Part shown: one piece after another, positions 28,389 to 37,395 of the stretch
How positions within the stretch are numbered: the first letter of the stretch is position 1
Layout of the letters: the number at the start of each line of letters is the position of its first letter
Assembly: GCF_009498215.1 (NCBI RefSeq)
Contig: NZ_CP043498.1
Location: 1,302,001 to 1,366,000 of the forward strand
Length of the DNA: 64,000 nucleotides
Origin: Rhizobium grahamii
GTDB taxonomy: Bacteria > Pseudomonadota > Alphaproteobacteria > Rhizobiales > Rhizobiaceae
Direction: 5' to 3'
The notes under the pieces: generated by a model
Told to the model about the DNA's origin: nothing
What the model saw: only the letters and a program-made list of their open reading frames with translations
Databases searched by the model: none
Position numbers and translations under genes: made by a program

Positions 28389-29219
28389 GTGGGATACCGG
28401 CGGCGCTTCACCATTCTCGGCTGTTCGTCGTCACCGGGCGTTCCCCGTATCACCGGCGATTGGGGTGCCTGCGATCCTGCCAATCCGAAGAACCGGCGTA
28501 CCCGTGCTGCCTTCATGGTCCAGCAATTCGACGATAACGGCGGCGTCACGACGGTCGTCATCGACACTGGACCGGATTTTCGCGAGCAGATGATCGCTGC
28601 GGGCGTGACGCATATCGATGCGGTGCTCTACACCCACCCTCATGCGGATCACATCCATGGCCTGGACGACCTGCGCGGCTATTTCTATGAAGCCCAGCAA
28701 CGTGTCCCGATCCACGCGAACAAGGAAACCATGGACCGTATCCGCCAGGGTTTCGGCTATTGCATGGAGACGCCACCCGGCAGCAATTACCCGCCGATCG
28801 TTGAACCCAGGGTCATCGAGAGCATTGACGTCCCGGTGCGCATCAGCGGCGCAGGAGGGACGATTGCCTTTCGGCCGCACACGCAGCAGCACGGCGACAT
28901 CACGTCATTGGGATTTCGCATCGGCGATGTCGCTTATTGCAGCGACATCAGCGACTTTCCGCCGGAAACTGTCGTAAAACTTCAAGAACTCGACATGCTG
29001 ATCATCGATGCACTGCAGTATCGATATCACCCTAGCCATCTGTCGCTTGAGCAATCACTGGACTGGATCGATCGCCTGAAACCGCGGCGGGCGATCTTGA
29101 CTCACATGCATACGCCGCTCGACTACGACACTGTTATGGCCGAGACGCCGGATCACGTCGTGCCTGCTTATGACCAGATGAGCTTCGATGTCGAGTTCGA
29201 GGAACTGGAAAGCGCCTGA
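28389..29219 (+). CDS. MBL-fold metallohydrolase (PhnP/RNase Z-like)
   Basis: A 276-aa metallo-beta-lactamase-fold protein starting at GTG 28389, 4 nt after the tatD stop. Metal-binding motifs are VIDTGPDFREQ, YTHPHADHIHGLDD (HxHxDH), THMHTPLDYD and YCSDISDFPPE. The N-terminal FTILGCSSSPGVPRITGDWG with a Cys-containing insert is typical of the PhnP-like cyclic phosphodiesterase branch. A role in hydrolysing a cyclic or phosphodiester metabolite is inferred only. Its stop is 33 bp from the convergent allophanate hydrolase stop. Confidence 0.87.
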   Translation: MGYRRRFTILGCSSSPGVPRITGDWGACDPANPKNRRTRAAFMVQQFDDNGGVTTVVIDTGPDFREQMIAAGVTHIDAVLYTHPHADHIHGLDDLRGYFYEAQQRVPIHANKETMDRIRQGFGYCMETPPGSNYPPIVEPRVIESIDVPVRISGAGGTIAFRPHTQQHGDITSLGFRIGDVAYCSDISDFPPETVVKLQELDMLIIDALQYRYHPSHLSLEQSLDWIDRLKPRRAILTHMHTPLDYDTVMAETPDHVVPAYDQMSFDVEFEELESA

Positions 29220-29252
29220 CCAGCGATCAGGCCTCTTCACATTTTTCCGACA

Positions 29253-31082
29253 TCAGCTGGCGCTTCGCGCTCTCTGATCGCGTTGAGCGGCTACAAAGCT
29301 GCGCCAGCCGCCGTATTCGGTGATATCGATCGCCCCGATGATCGCCGCCGGCTCCACCAGAAAGCCTTTTACCACGGTTCCATCTGACAACGAGATCGAA
29401 CCGATCCCAAGAGGCGAAGGTATACCTGCCACGAATTGCCCGAAGGCAGCCGGTGTCAGTCGCCAGACTTCAACGTCGATATGACCGCCTTCGCCGGCTT
29501 CGACACGGATCATACCGGGCTTCGCCGGCACCTGACCGGCAAGCGCGAAGAGCCGGTAGGCATCCGATGTCTGCGCCTCTCGCGAAAATACTGCATCAAA
29601 GTCACGCAATTGCACATTCAACTGCATGCCGGAAAGGTGCGCACCGACGACCACGAGGTCGATCATGCCATCCGGGGAAGCCGTCGCCGTTATGGTCGGC
29701 GTCGGGGGCAAGGCCCAGCTGGTCGCTCCGAGTCCAACGCCGGCCGTCTGGTGGATCTCGCGCGCCAGCGCTGCCGTCAAACCATCCCGGCCTGATGGCG
29801 CCAGAAGCGTTACGCTTGCCGGCAGTCCGTCACCGCGTTTGCCCGTCGGTACGGCGATGCCGCACATATCGAGTAGATTGACGAAATTGGTATAGGTCCC
29901 AAGCCGCGAGTTCTCGCGGATCGGCTCGGCGGCAAGCTCAGCCATGCTGTAGTGTCTCGGGGCTGTCGGCACGCAGAAGAGATCGACGGAGTCGATGATC
30001 GGCTGTACCGCACGCTTCAGCGCTTGCAGGGCGTAGAAGCCGTTGAAGGCGTCAGCCGCACTGAGTGTCTTCGCGCCACCATAGATCTTGCGGGTAACCG
30101 GATGGAAGCTTTCCTCGTTGCTGTCGAAGAAGGCCTTCACCGCGGCGTAGCGCTCGGCCACCCAGGCACCCTCATAGAGCAGGTTTGCCACCTTGTAAAA
30201 ATCGCCAAACGGTACTTCGACGACGCGATGGCCGAGCGCTGTCAGCATCCCGAGGGCGTCTTCGTACGACGCTTCCATGCTGGCGTCGCCAAAGAACTGG
30301 CGATCCGGCTTGGCGGGGACGCCGATCGTCAAGACCGGTGGAAGCGGACCGTAGCCGGTGGCGGTCATGTCCTTCGAGTAGGCATCCGCTGCATCGTAAC
30401 GCGCGGTCGTGTTGAAGACGCGCCACGCGTCGTCAACCGTCAGGGCAAATATCGAGACACAATCGAGCGTGCGGCAGGCGGGTATAACGCCGGTTGTCGA
30501 AAGCGCGCCGACGCTCGGCTTTAGACCGACGATATTGTTAAGCCCCGCCGGAATGCGACCGGAACCTGCCGTATCCGTCCCGAGCGCGAAGCTGACGATC
30601 CCTTGCGCGGTGGCGACAGCCGAGCCGGAACTGGAGCCGCCGGGCACCAGACTGGCGTCAATGGCATTGCGAGGGATCGGGTAGGGCGAGCGGACGCCGA
30701 CGAGGCCGGTGGCAAACTGGTCGAGGTTGGTCTTGCCGATGACAAGCGCGCCGGCCTCCTTGAGCAGACGAACGACGGTCGCATCGGCTGTGGGCATATA
30801 GGAATAGTCAGGGCAGGCCGCCGTCGTTGGCATGCCCGCTACGTCGATGTTGTCCTTCACGGCGAACGGGATGCCCCAAAGCGGCTTGGCGTTTGCGTCA
30901 AACGGACCCAGCGCATCCGCCTGGGTGAGCAGTGCCTCACGTTCCGCGAGGTGAAGAAAAATGCCGGGATCGTTGACCTCTGCCAGCCGCGCGAACACAC
31001 GATCAATGATCGCGTGAACGGTTCCGCCGCCACTGTAGAATGCGTGCAGTGATGTGATGTCGAAAGCCGGTGCGCCGGTCAT
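29253..31082 (-). CDS. atzF: allophanate hydrolase AtzF
   Basis: A 609-aa cytosolic amidase-signature enzyme. The catalytic triad is visible as the Lys in GIPFAVKDNIDVAG, the cis-Ser region VPGGSSSGSAVATA and the nucleophile Ser in LGTDTAGSGRIPAGL. A C-terminal AtzF-type domain of about 160 residues follows (LVVVGAHLSGMQLNVQLRDF, RLFALAGQVPAKPGMIRVEA, PLGIGSISLSDGTVVKGFLV). It hydrolyses allophanate to ammonia and CO2, the last step of cyanuric acid and biuret catabolism. No urea carboxylase is adjacent, which fits a triazine/biuret role rather than the urea amidolyase pathway. The ATG overlaps the cupin stop by 4 nt. It is the last gene of the ten-gene operon. Confidence 0.92.
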   Translation of the reverse strand: MTGAPAFDITSLHAFYSGGGTVHAIIDRVFARLAEVNDPGIFLHLAEREALLTQADALGPFDANAKPLWGIPFAVKDNIDVAGMPTTAACPDYSYMPTADATVVRLLKEAGALVIGKTNLDQFATGLVGVRSPYPIPRNAIDASLVPGGSSSGSAVATAQGIVSFALGTDTAGSGRIPAGLNNIVGLKPSVGALSTTGVIPACRTLDCVSIFALTVDDAWRVFNTTARYDAADAYSKDMTATGYGPLPPVLTIGVPAKPDRQFFGDASMEASYEDALGMLTALGHRVVEVPFGDFYKVANLLYEGAWVAERYAAVKAFFDSNEESFHPVTRKIYGGAKTLSAADAFNGFYALQALKRAVQPIIDSVDLFCVPTAPRHYSMAELAAEPIRENSRLGTYTNFVNLLDMCGIAVPTGKRGDGLPASVTLLAPSGRDGLTAALAREIHQTAGVGLGATSWALPPTPTITATASPDGMIDLVVVGAHLSGMQLNVQLRDFDAVFSREAQTSDAYRLFALAGQVPAKPGMIRVEAGEGGHIDVEVWRLTPAAFGQFVAGIPSPLGIGSISLSDGTVVKGFLVEPAAIIGAIDITEYGGWRSFVAAQRDQRARSAS

Positions 31083-31432
31083 GCTATTTCCTCTTCCAGT
31101 ATCTTCACGGGCCGATCCCATTGGATCAGCACAACGCAGCCGGTATCACTCCAGACAGAGTGTTCGGTTCCGGCCGCATTGACGATGTAGCTGCCGCGAC
31201 CGTAATCGCCGGCTTCGTCGGATTGGGTGCCTTCCAGGACCAGAATGGTCTCCAGCCCTTCGTGGCGGTGGCGTGGTACGGAGGCGCCGGCCTCGTATTT
31301 CAAAAGGGCCACTCCGGGTTGATCACCCTGGAAGGGCTGGATCCAATGGATCGTCACCTCTTCACGAAACGGAGAAAAAGTCAGGTCTTTCCAGCCACCT
31401 AGCGTCAGAAGCTCGCGTGTCGTCTCAGGCAT
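31079..31432 (-). CDS. small cupin-domain protein (ChrR-like)
   Basis: A 117-aa single cupin. The metal-site motifs are [17 protein letters not shown] (cupin 1) and [17 protein letters not shown] (cupin 2, with His). The central acidic [11 protein letters not shown] loop resembles ChrR-type cupins. It overlaps the upstream cysteine hydrolase by 8 nt and atzF by 4 nt, so it is translated within the catabolic operon. A role as a metal-dependent sensor, lyase or accessory to the hydrolases is possible, and none is established. Confidence 0.75.
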   Translation of the reverse strand: MPETTRELLTLGGWKDLTFSPFREEVTIHWIQPFQGDQPGVALLKYEAGASVPRHRHEGLETILVLEGTQSDEAGDYGRGSYIVNAAGTEHSVWSDTGCVVLIQWDRPVKILEEEIA

Positions 31433-32093
31433 GACCGATCACCTCCAATATGTCGTCCACATGTGCAGTCCACCCAACGATCGCGCCTTGGGCGCGGATC
31501 ATAGCGATGGCGGCATCCTTGAATTCGGGAAAATAGCTCTCGGTGGCCTCTTCCGCGAGCAGGCACTCATAGCCACGGTCATTGGCCTCCCGCATCGTTG
31601 TCTGCACGCAGACCTCCGTCGTGACGCCTGCGAACACCAGCTGCGTGATGCCTTTTTCCTTCAGAACGTCGCCAAGTTCAGTGGCGTAGAAGGCGCCTTT
31701 CCCGGGTTTCTCGATGACGATCTCACCATCGATGGGCGCAAGTTCAGGCAAAATCGCCGTGCCCGGCTCGCCCGCGATGAGGATCCGCCCCATCGGTCCA
31801 TCGTCGCCGATGCGCAGGCTCGGCTTGCCGCGATTGCGCTTGGCAGGTGGAAGATCGGAAAGATCCGGCTTGTGGCATTCCATGGTGTGAATGACGGGCA
31901 ATCCTGCATCGCGGAACCCCTGGATCAAGCGCTTGACGTCGGGCACGATTTTCGTGATGCGCCCGACATCATTGCCGAGGCTGGCGCCGAAGCCGCCGGG
32001 TTCGGCGAAGTCGCGCTGCATGTCGATGACGACAAGTGCCAGCTCACCTGGCTTCGCCGGAAAGGCGAAAGGTTGCGCTTTGATCTCCGCCAT
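31425..32093 (-). CDS. isochorismatase-like cysteine hydrolase, candidate triuret hydrolase
   Basis: A 222-aa member of the isochorismatase-like hydrolase family. The catalytic Asp-Lys-Cys set is in [27 protein letters not shown] and [20 protein letters not shown]. By eye it is clearly related to the biuret hydrolase three genes upstream ([26 protein letters not shown]) but distinct from it. Triuret hydrolase TrtA is a known BiuH relative encoded beside biuH, so triuret to carboxybiuret is the leading guess. Another linear or cyclic ureide is possible. It begins in a TGATG overlap with the ATPase gene and overlaps the cupin gene by 8 nt. Confidence 0.8.
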   Translation of the reverse strand: MAEIKAQPFAFPAKPGELALVVIDMQRDFAEPGGFGASLGNDVGRITKIVPDVKRLIQGFRDAGLPVIHTMECHKPDLSDLPPAKRNRGKPSLRIGDDGPMGRILIAGEPGTAILPELAPIDGEIVIEKPGKGAFYATELGDVLKEKGITQLVFAGVTTEVCVQTTMREANDRGYECLLAEEATESYFPEFKDAAIAMIRAQGAIVGWTAHVDDILEVIGHA

Positions 32094-33643
32094 CAATGAT
32101 GCCCCGCCATGTGAGAACCGATAACGGCAATATCCGCCGCGAGCGCAGGCGTCTCGTAAACCAGTTTGCCCTCCGAGATCACCATGATCCGGTCGGACAT
32201 CTCCAGCAGTTCGTCGAGATCCTCCGACAGCAGCAGCACGGCGGCGCCCGAATTGCGCGCCCGCATGATCCGAGCCCGGATCTCTGCCACGGCGGAAAAA
32301 TCGAGGCCGAAGCAGGGGTTGGACACGATCAGCAGATCGACCTCGCCGGTGAGCTCTCGCGCCAGAACCGCCCGCTGCACATTGCCGCCGGAGAGTGCTG
32401 CGATCGGCGAGGAGGACGATGCCGTCTTGACCTTGAAATCGGCGATCAGGTCGGTGGCACGTTTGCGCATCTTGCCCTTGCTGAGCCAGATCGCATCCTT
32501 GCCGTCGGCTTTCAGGTCGAAGGTGCGGAAGGCGAGGTTTTCGCTGACTGTCATCTTCGGCGCACAGGCGTTCTGCAGCGGCTCCTCGGGGATGAAGCGC
32601 ACATTGTTGCGACGCGTTTCCGGTCGCGTCGCGCCATAAATCCCGCCATTGACCTCAACCGTCCCCGCATTCGTCGGCCGCTGGCCGGCGAGGATCTCGG
32701 TCAGTTCCTTCTGGCCATTGCCCGAAATGCCGGCAATGCCGACTATCTCACCGGATCGCACCGTCAGGCTGTCGATTTCGATCGTCTTCAGCCCGGACCG
32801 ATCCGGCGCCTTCACCTTCTCGACCTTGAGAACCGGCTTGGCGGCCGAGGAGACCGGCACGCGCGTGTCTAGTTCGGCAAGCTTCACGTCGCCAATCATC
32901 ATCGCCGCCATGTCTGATGTCGAGAGTTCGCCCACCTTGCCTGATCCCACCAGCTTACCGCGCCGGAGGATCGAGACAGCGTCCGCGAACTTGGTCACTT
33001 CGTGAAACTTGTGCGAGATCATCAGGACAGTCAGTTCACCACGTTGGGTCATGCCGCGCACCAGCCCGAGCATCTCGTCGGCCTCGGCAGGCGTCAGCAC
33101 CGAGGTCGGCTCGTCGAGCACGAGGAAGGAGCGGCCGAGATAGAGCTGCTTGACGATCTCGAGCTTCTGCTTCTCGCCGGCGGCCAGCTCGCTCACCGGC
33201 CTGTCGAGCGGGATTTTGAACGGCATCCGCTCCATGAAGGCGGCGAGGTCCTTGCGCTCCTTGGCCCAGTTGATGATGTGAGGCACTTCCGCGCGGCTGA
33301 TCACGAGGTTCTCGGCACCAGTCAGCGACGGCACCAGCGTGAAGTGCTGGTAGACCATGCCGAGTCCATAGGTCGCAGCATCCCTGGGCGAGGTGACCGC
33401 CACCTCACGGCCATCCACCGAGAGCGAGCCCGAGGTCTGGTGGTAAAAGCCCATGATGCATTTCACCAGCGTCGACTTGCCGGCGCCGTTTTCGCCGAGC
33501 AGCGCGTGAAAAGTCCCCGCCGGGATATCGATCGAGACATTGTCGAGCGCCGTGAAGCTGCCGAAGCGCATGGTCATGCCGATGGTCTGGATGCCGACGG
33601 CCTTGCCGGCCTGCGGGAGAGGGGTATCGCGGACGATGCTCAC
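32093..33643 (-). CDS. nucleoside/BMP-type ABC transporter ATPase (two NBDs)
   Basis: A 516-aa double-NBD ATPase of the sugar/nucleoside class. NBD1 has Walker [10 protein letters not shown], signature [18 protein letters not shown] and Walker [17 protein letters not shown]2 has the degenerate Walker [17 protein letters not shown], signature [17 protein letters not shown] and a Walker B region [12 protein letters not shown] lacking Glu. Asymmetric NBDs are normal for this class. The GTG at 33643 is preceded by AAGGAGA inside the end of the cyanuric acid hydrolase gene and lies 1 nt from its stop. It works with the two permeases at 36469-38525 and the BMP binding protein. Confidence 0.9.
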   Translation of the reverse strand: MSIVRDTPLPQAGKAVGIQTIGMTMRFGSFTALDNVSIDIPAGTFHALLGENGAGKSTLVKCIMGFYHQTSGSLSVDGREVAVTSPRDAATYGLGMVYQHFTLVPSLTGAENLVISRAEVPHIINWAKERKDLAAFMERMPFKIPLDRPVSELAAGEKQKLEIVKQLYLGRSFLVLDEPTSVLTPAEADEMLGLVRGMTQRGELTVLMISHKFHEVTKFADAVSILRRGKLVGSGKVGELSTSDMAAMMIGDVKLAELDTRVPVSSAAKPVLKVEKVKAPDRSGLKTIEIDSLTVRSGEIVGIAGISGNGQKELTEILAGQRPTNAGTVEVNGGIYGATRPETRRNNVRFIPEEPLQNACAPKMTVSENLAFRTFDLKADGKDAIWLSKGKMRKRATDLIADFKVKTASSSSPIAALSGGNVQRAVLARELTGEVDLLIVSNPCFGLDFSAVAEIRARIMRARNSGAAVLLLSEDLDELLEMSDRIMVISEGKLVYETPALAADIAVIGSHMAGHH

Positions 33644-33644
33644 G

Positions 33645-34697
33645 TCAGGTCTCCTTTTCGACGATGATTGCGACGGGCCCGCCACCAGGCGGCCCCTGAT
33701 GCTCGGCGCCACCCGAGACGTAGAGATCGGTCATCCCGAACACGCCACCAAGCACGCCGCCGACAAAGGCGCGGGCATGGCGCGTGCCGGATATGTCGGA
33801 ATCGCCGAGCATGGTGTGCCGGTTGCCGCGCACCTGGCCGCTCGGGTCAGGTTCCGCCTTGGCAAGCACGGCCGCAAGCTTGCCCTCGGGCAGCCGCGCA
33901 TAGGCCGCCTTCACCGACTGCACATCGATTGCGTCCCGCATGACAGCATGGTCGATCTGGAAAGGACCGGACCACCTGGAACTCATGCCGAGCACGACGA
34001 TCTCGTGATCCAGCAACTCGACGCCTGCCGACGCCGACGCACAGCGCGAATAAAGTTCATGCCGCGTGCCGATATCGCCATCGGTGATCTCGTCCACATC
34101 GATCTCGCCCAGCGCCACCGCAACCCCGAGCGCCGACGCGCCGCGCGAAAGCCCCATGGATTTCAGCGTATCACGGGTGGCGACCGTCTTGCCGGACGCT
34201 TCCACCTTGGCGATCCGTTGCGTGGTCAGCAGCGGGCACTTGATCTGCACGAAATGCACGTCCGCCATATCCCCGATCCCGGCATCCCGGATCGCGGCCC
34301 TCACGGCATCGGCCACCATCAGCACCTGTGGCCGGCGCCCGAGATCATGCGAGGGCAGGGCAGGCGTCCGTGCCGCCCCGATCGCCAGAGCCCGCGTTGC
34401 CGGCGCATCGGTCTCCTCGCGGGCAAACACCGTCCAATGCGGTGACAGCGCCCCTTCGGTGCCGCCGGACATGACGATCGACACGCCCTCGACACCATGC
34501 TTGCGAAACAGCGTTTTGAAGCTTGATGTCGCGTAACCGCGGGTGAAATCGTTGACGCAGCCGTTGCCCTCGGTCTTGCCGAGGATGGCGACCACATTCT
34601 GTGGCTTCAGGCCGGCGGCAAACAAGGCCGCGACGCCCGAGACATCATCCGGCCCCTCGGCCGGCACGCGAAACACATGGGCACGCATCGATGGCAT
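33645..34697 (-). CDS. ring-opening amidohydrolase, cyanuric acid hydrolase (AtzD/TrzD family)
   Basis: A 350-aa toblerone-fold protein of the cyanuric acid hydrolase/barbiturase family. Repeated Ser/Lys active-site regions are ILGKTEGNGCVNDFTRGYA, IVMSGGTEGALSPHWTVFA, VHFVQIKCPLLTTQRI, MGLSRGASALGVAVALGE, LAKAEPDPSGQVRGNRHTML and VSGGAEHQGPPGGGPVAIIV. It opens the s-triazine ring of cyanuric acid to carboxybiuret, which decarboxylates to biuret. Barbiturase is the main alternative. Adjacent biuH and atzF favour cyanuric acid. The start overlaps the biuH stop by 1 nt (TGATG). Confidence 0.88.
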   Translation of the reverse strand: MPSMRAHVFRVPAEGPDDVSGVAALFAAGLKPQNVVAILGKTEGNGCVNDFTRGYATSSFKTLFRKHGVEGVSIVMSGGTEGALSPHWTVFAREETDAPATRALAIGAARTPALPSHDLGRRPQVLMVADAVRAAIRDAGIGDMADVHFVQIKCPLLTTQRIAKVEASGKTVATRDTLKSMGLSRGASALGVAVALGEIDVDEITDGDIGTRHELYSRCASASAGVELLDHEIVVLGMSSRWSGPFQIDHAVMRDAIDVQSVKAAYARLPEGKLAAVLAKAEPDPSGQVRGNRHTMLGDSDISGTRHARAFVGGVLGGVFGMTDLYVSGGAEHQGPPGGGPVAIIVEKET

Positions 34698-35398
34698 CAG
34701 ACGAGCGCCTCGACCAAAGCCTTGGAATTGGAAACGGAGCCGAACACGCCGCCCTGCATCTTCACCATATGGATGGCGGCGAGGTGGTTGTTGTAGTCGG
34801 TGGCGCCGCAGCAATCCTCCAGCAGCAGGCATTCGAAACCGCGATCATTGGCCTCGCGCATGGTGGTGGAGACGCAGACATCCGTGGTGATCCCCGTGAG
34901 GATGATGTTTTCAATGCGCTTCTGGTTGAGGATCAGTTCGAGATCCGTGGCGCAGAACGAGCCCTTGCCCGGCTTGTCGATGATCACCTCGCCGTCGAGC
35001 GGATAAAGCTCCGGAATGATGTCCCAGCCCGGCTCGCCGCGCACGAGAATGCGGCCGCAGGGCCCGGCGTCGCCAATGCCGGCGCCGATCCGCTGCGAGC
35101 GCCAGCGCTTGTTGGCGGGCAGGTCGGCAAGATCAGGCCGATGGCCCTCGCGGGTGTGGATGATGTGGTAGCCCTTGGCGCGCATTTCAGTAAGCACCGC
35201 CTTGATCGGCTCGATCGGCGCCTGCACCAACGCCAGGTCGTAGCCCATGTGATCGACATAGCCGCCCTTGCCGCAAAAGTCGGTCTGCATGTCGATGATG
35301 ATGAGGGCGGTATTGTCGGGCCTGAGCGCCCCGTTATAGGGCCAGGGGTAGGGATCGGCCTTGACGTAATGCTCTTTTGCCTGGGTCATCATGTCCAT
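34697..35398 (-). CDS. biuH: biuret hydrolase (BiuH)
   Basis: A 233-aa cysteine amidohydrolase. The sequence ([57 protein letters not shown]) closely resembles, from memory, the characterised Rhizobium leguminosarum biuret hydrolase. Catalytic residues lie in IIIDMQTDF (Asp), [14 protein letters not shown] (Lys) and [14 protein letters not shown] (Cys). It converts biuret to allophanate and ammonia. The ATG at 35398 has AAGGAGA 6 nt upstream. The frame is open further upstream, but that part lies antiparallel-free inside amiF and is not coding. It sits between amiF and the cyanuric acid hydrolase gene. Confidence 0.92.
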   Translation of the reverse strand: MDMMTQAKEHYVKADPYPWPYNGALRPDNTALIIIDMQTDFCGKGGYVDHMGYDLALVQAPIEPIKAVLTEMRAKGYHIIHTREGHRPDLADLPANKRWRSQRIGAGIGDAGPCGRILVRGEPGWDIIPELYPLDGEVIIDKPGKGSFCATDLELILNQKRIENIILTGITTDVCVSTTMREANDRGFECLLLEDCCGATDYNNHLAAIHMVKMQGGVFGSVSNSKALVEALV

Positions 35399-35409
35399 CG
35401 TCCGTCTCC

Positions 35410-36426
35410 TTATTCGCCCGCAAGCTTGAATGTTTCGCCATAGCGCCTCGCCGGCTTGTCGAAGCCACAGGAAGTGCCGTCGGTGATCTTGATGTCGGCT
35501 TCCCAGGGCAGTCGGTACTTGCCCGCGATCAGGTCGTGCATGTAGCTGTAGGGCGCATCGCCTGCGCCGCCGGCGACCGCGACGTAGCCGCGATGGCCGA
35601 ACTGGTAGATGTTGTTCTCCACACCCCATCCGAGACGCGCCTCGCGCACCAGGTCCGGCCGGACCTCCGCGGTGATGATCTCGTTGACGCGCCCGGATGT
35701 GCCATGCGCAATGATCGAGCCATCGAAATTGCAGATCATGCCTTCGCCCATACTGTCGAAGGTGCCATCTGAGCCGCACATGCACACGCTCGCCGTGACC
35801 ATGAGGTTGCAGAAGGCATTGGACTGGTTTGTGAATTTCCAGCTGTCGCGGATCGGCGCGGTATAACCAGCCGTGCGGATCATGATCTCGGCGCCCTTGT
35901 AGGCACATTCCCGCGCCATCTCGGGGAACATGCCGTCATGGCAGATGATCAGCGCCAGCTTGGCGCCTTTCGGGCCATCGATGACGGGGATGCCGAAATT
36001 GCCCGGCTCCCACGGCTCGACCGGAACCCAGGGGTGCATCTTGCGATAATAGATTTTCAGTTCGCCCGCATCGTCGATGACGATGCCGGAATTATAGGGC
36101 ATGCCATCAGGGTTGAACTCCATGATCGAGAAGCAGCCCCAGATCCGGTTGTCCAGACAGGCTTTCTTGAAGGCTGCGACCTCCGGCCCATCCAGCCGGC
36201 ACATGATGTCGGGATTGATGTCCATCGACAGGCCGTGCAACGCATATTCAGGGAAGACCACAAGGTCCATGCCCGGCTGGTTGCGCCGCGCCTTGCCGAC
36301 GAGATCGACGATCCCCTGCGTCTGCCGCACCAGATCCTCCTTGGTGACGGTAACAGGAAGCTGCAGTTGGACGAGGCCGATACCGACACCGTGTTCCGAT
36401 TTGTTGAGGCCGCCGAGACCGTTCAT
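35410..36426 (-). CDS. formamidase-type nitrilase-superfamily amidase (AmiF)
   Basis: A 338-aa carbon-nitrogen hydrolase with the Glu-Lys-Cys triad in [32 protein letters not shown] and [20 protein letters not shown]. The overall pattern ([51 protein letters not shown]) matches AmiF formamidases more than AmiE aliphatic amidases. Formamidase releases ammonia and formate from formamide. In this operon it could serve a further C1 amide, or have a modified specificity for a ureide breakdown product. It lies 12 nt upstream of biuH and 43 nt downstream of the second permease gene. Confidence 0.85.
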   Translation of the reverse strand: MNGLGGLNKSEHGVGIGLVQLQLPVTVTKEDLVRQTQGIVDLVGKARRNQPGMDLVVFPEYALHGLSMDINPDIMCRLDGPEVAAFKKACLDNRIWGCFSIMEFNPDGMPYNSGIVIDDAGELKIYYRKMHPWVPVEPWEPGNFGIPVIDGPKGAKLALIICHDGMFPEMARECAYKGAEIMIRTAGYTAPIRDSWKFTNQSNAFCNLMVTASVCMCGSDGTFDSMGEGMICNFDGSIIAHGTSGRVNEIITAEVRPDLVREARLGWGVENNIYQFGHRGYVAVAGGAGDAPYSYMHDLIAGKYRLPWEADIKITDGTSCGFDKPARRYGETFKLAGE

Positions 36427-36468
36427 GGCAAAACCCTTATTTCGAGCAATAATTACTTGGTGAGTGGC

Positions 36469-37395
36469 TTATTTCGTAACTGACAGGGCCCCTGGCGCAC
36501 CAGCGAGTGAGCGGGTAGGCGAGGAGGTGGCGATCAGGATGGCAAGCGTCAGCACGTAGGGTGCAGCATAAAACAGGTAATATCCTTGGGTGACGCCGAC
36601 CGATTGCAGGGCAGGGCCGAGCGCGCCGGCGCCGCCGAAGAGCAGGGCGGCCAGAAAGCAGCCGATCGGGTTCCATCGCGCAAAGATCACGAGTGCGACC
36701 GCCATCAGGCCCTGTCCGGAAGAAATTCCTTCATTCCAGGAGCCCGGATAGTAGAGCGAGAGATAGGCACCACCGACTGCCGCCAGCGACCCACCCGCCG
36801 CCGTGGCAAGCAGGCGAATGCGGTCCGGATCGATGCCCATGGCACGCGCAGCATCCGTGCTGTCGCCGACGACGCGCAGGATGAGGCCGACGCGGGTATT
36901 CTTGAATGCCCACCACAGCGCCACCGCCAGCAGCGCGCCGATCAAGAAGAGCACATTGATGTTCAACGCCGCCTGCACCTGCGGCAGGCTCGACCAGCCG
37001 CCGAGCGGGATCGAGGGCAGATGCGGCGCCACCGGCTTGATGAAGGGCTTGCCGAGGAAGAAGGCCATCCCCAGGCCGAACTGCATCATGGCGATGCCGA
37101 TCGCGATGTCGTTGACCTTCGGCCACTTGCAGATCCAGCCGTGCACGAGGCCGAAGACGGCGCCCGTTCCCATGGCCGCGAGTACGCCGAGCCAAGCCGA
37201 GCCGCTCATGACGGCCACCGCGTAGGCCGTCATCGCGCCGAACACCAGCGTTCCCTCGAGCCCGAGATTGATGCGACCCGATCGCTCCGTGATCGTCTCG
37301 CCGAGGCTGACGAAGATGAAGGGCGTGGAGACCCTGATGGCGCCGGCGAGGATTGCCAGCGGTACACCCCATATGCCGATACCGCTCTCGTCCAT
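36469..37395 (-). CDS. ABC transporter permease (BPD_transp_2, nucleoside type), second subunit
   Basis: A 308-aa integral membrane protein with about eight to nine helices. Characteristic segments are FIFVSLGETITERSGRINLG, GLEGTLVFGAMTAYAVAVMS, GIAMMQFGLGMAFFLGKPFI, FKNTRVGLILRVVGDSTDAA, RAMGIDPDRIRLLATAAGGS and GAYLSLYYPGSWNEGISSG. It pairs with the permease encoded just upstream, as in guanosine/nucleoside BMP importers. The true start is ATG 37395 in a TGATG overlap. The long open extension upstream is antisense-free noise inside the first permease gene. Confidence 0.9.
   Translation of the reverse strand: MDESGIGIWGVPLAILAGAIRVSTPFIFVSLGETITERSGRINLGLEGTLVFGAMTAYAVAVMSGSAWLGVLAAMGTGAVFGLVHGWICKWPKVNDIAIGIAMMQFGLGMAFFLGKPFIKPVAPHLPSIPLGGWSSLPQVQAALNINVLFLIGALLAVALWWAFKNTRVGLILRVVGDSTDAARAMGIDPDRIRLLATAAGGSLAAVGGAYLSLYYPGSWNEGISSGQGLMAVALVIFARWNPIGCFLAALLFGGAGALGPALQSVGVTQGYYLFYAAPYVLTLAILIATSSPTRSLAGAPGALSVTK

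Noticed and set aside
33645..34697. Barbiturase instead of cyanuric acid hydrolase
   Set aside because: The family cannot be split with certainty by eye, but linked BiuH and AtzF fit cyanuric acid; barbiturase would need a ureidomalonase, which is not evident.
35399..35908. N-terminal extension of biuH to 403 residues
   Set aside because: The extra part is an out-of-frame reading of amiF; the ATG at 35398 has a good ribosome-binding site and matches known BiuH.
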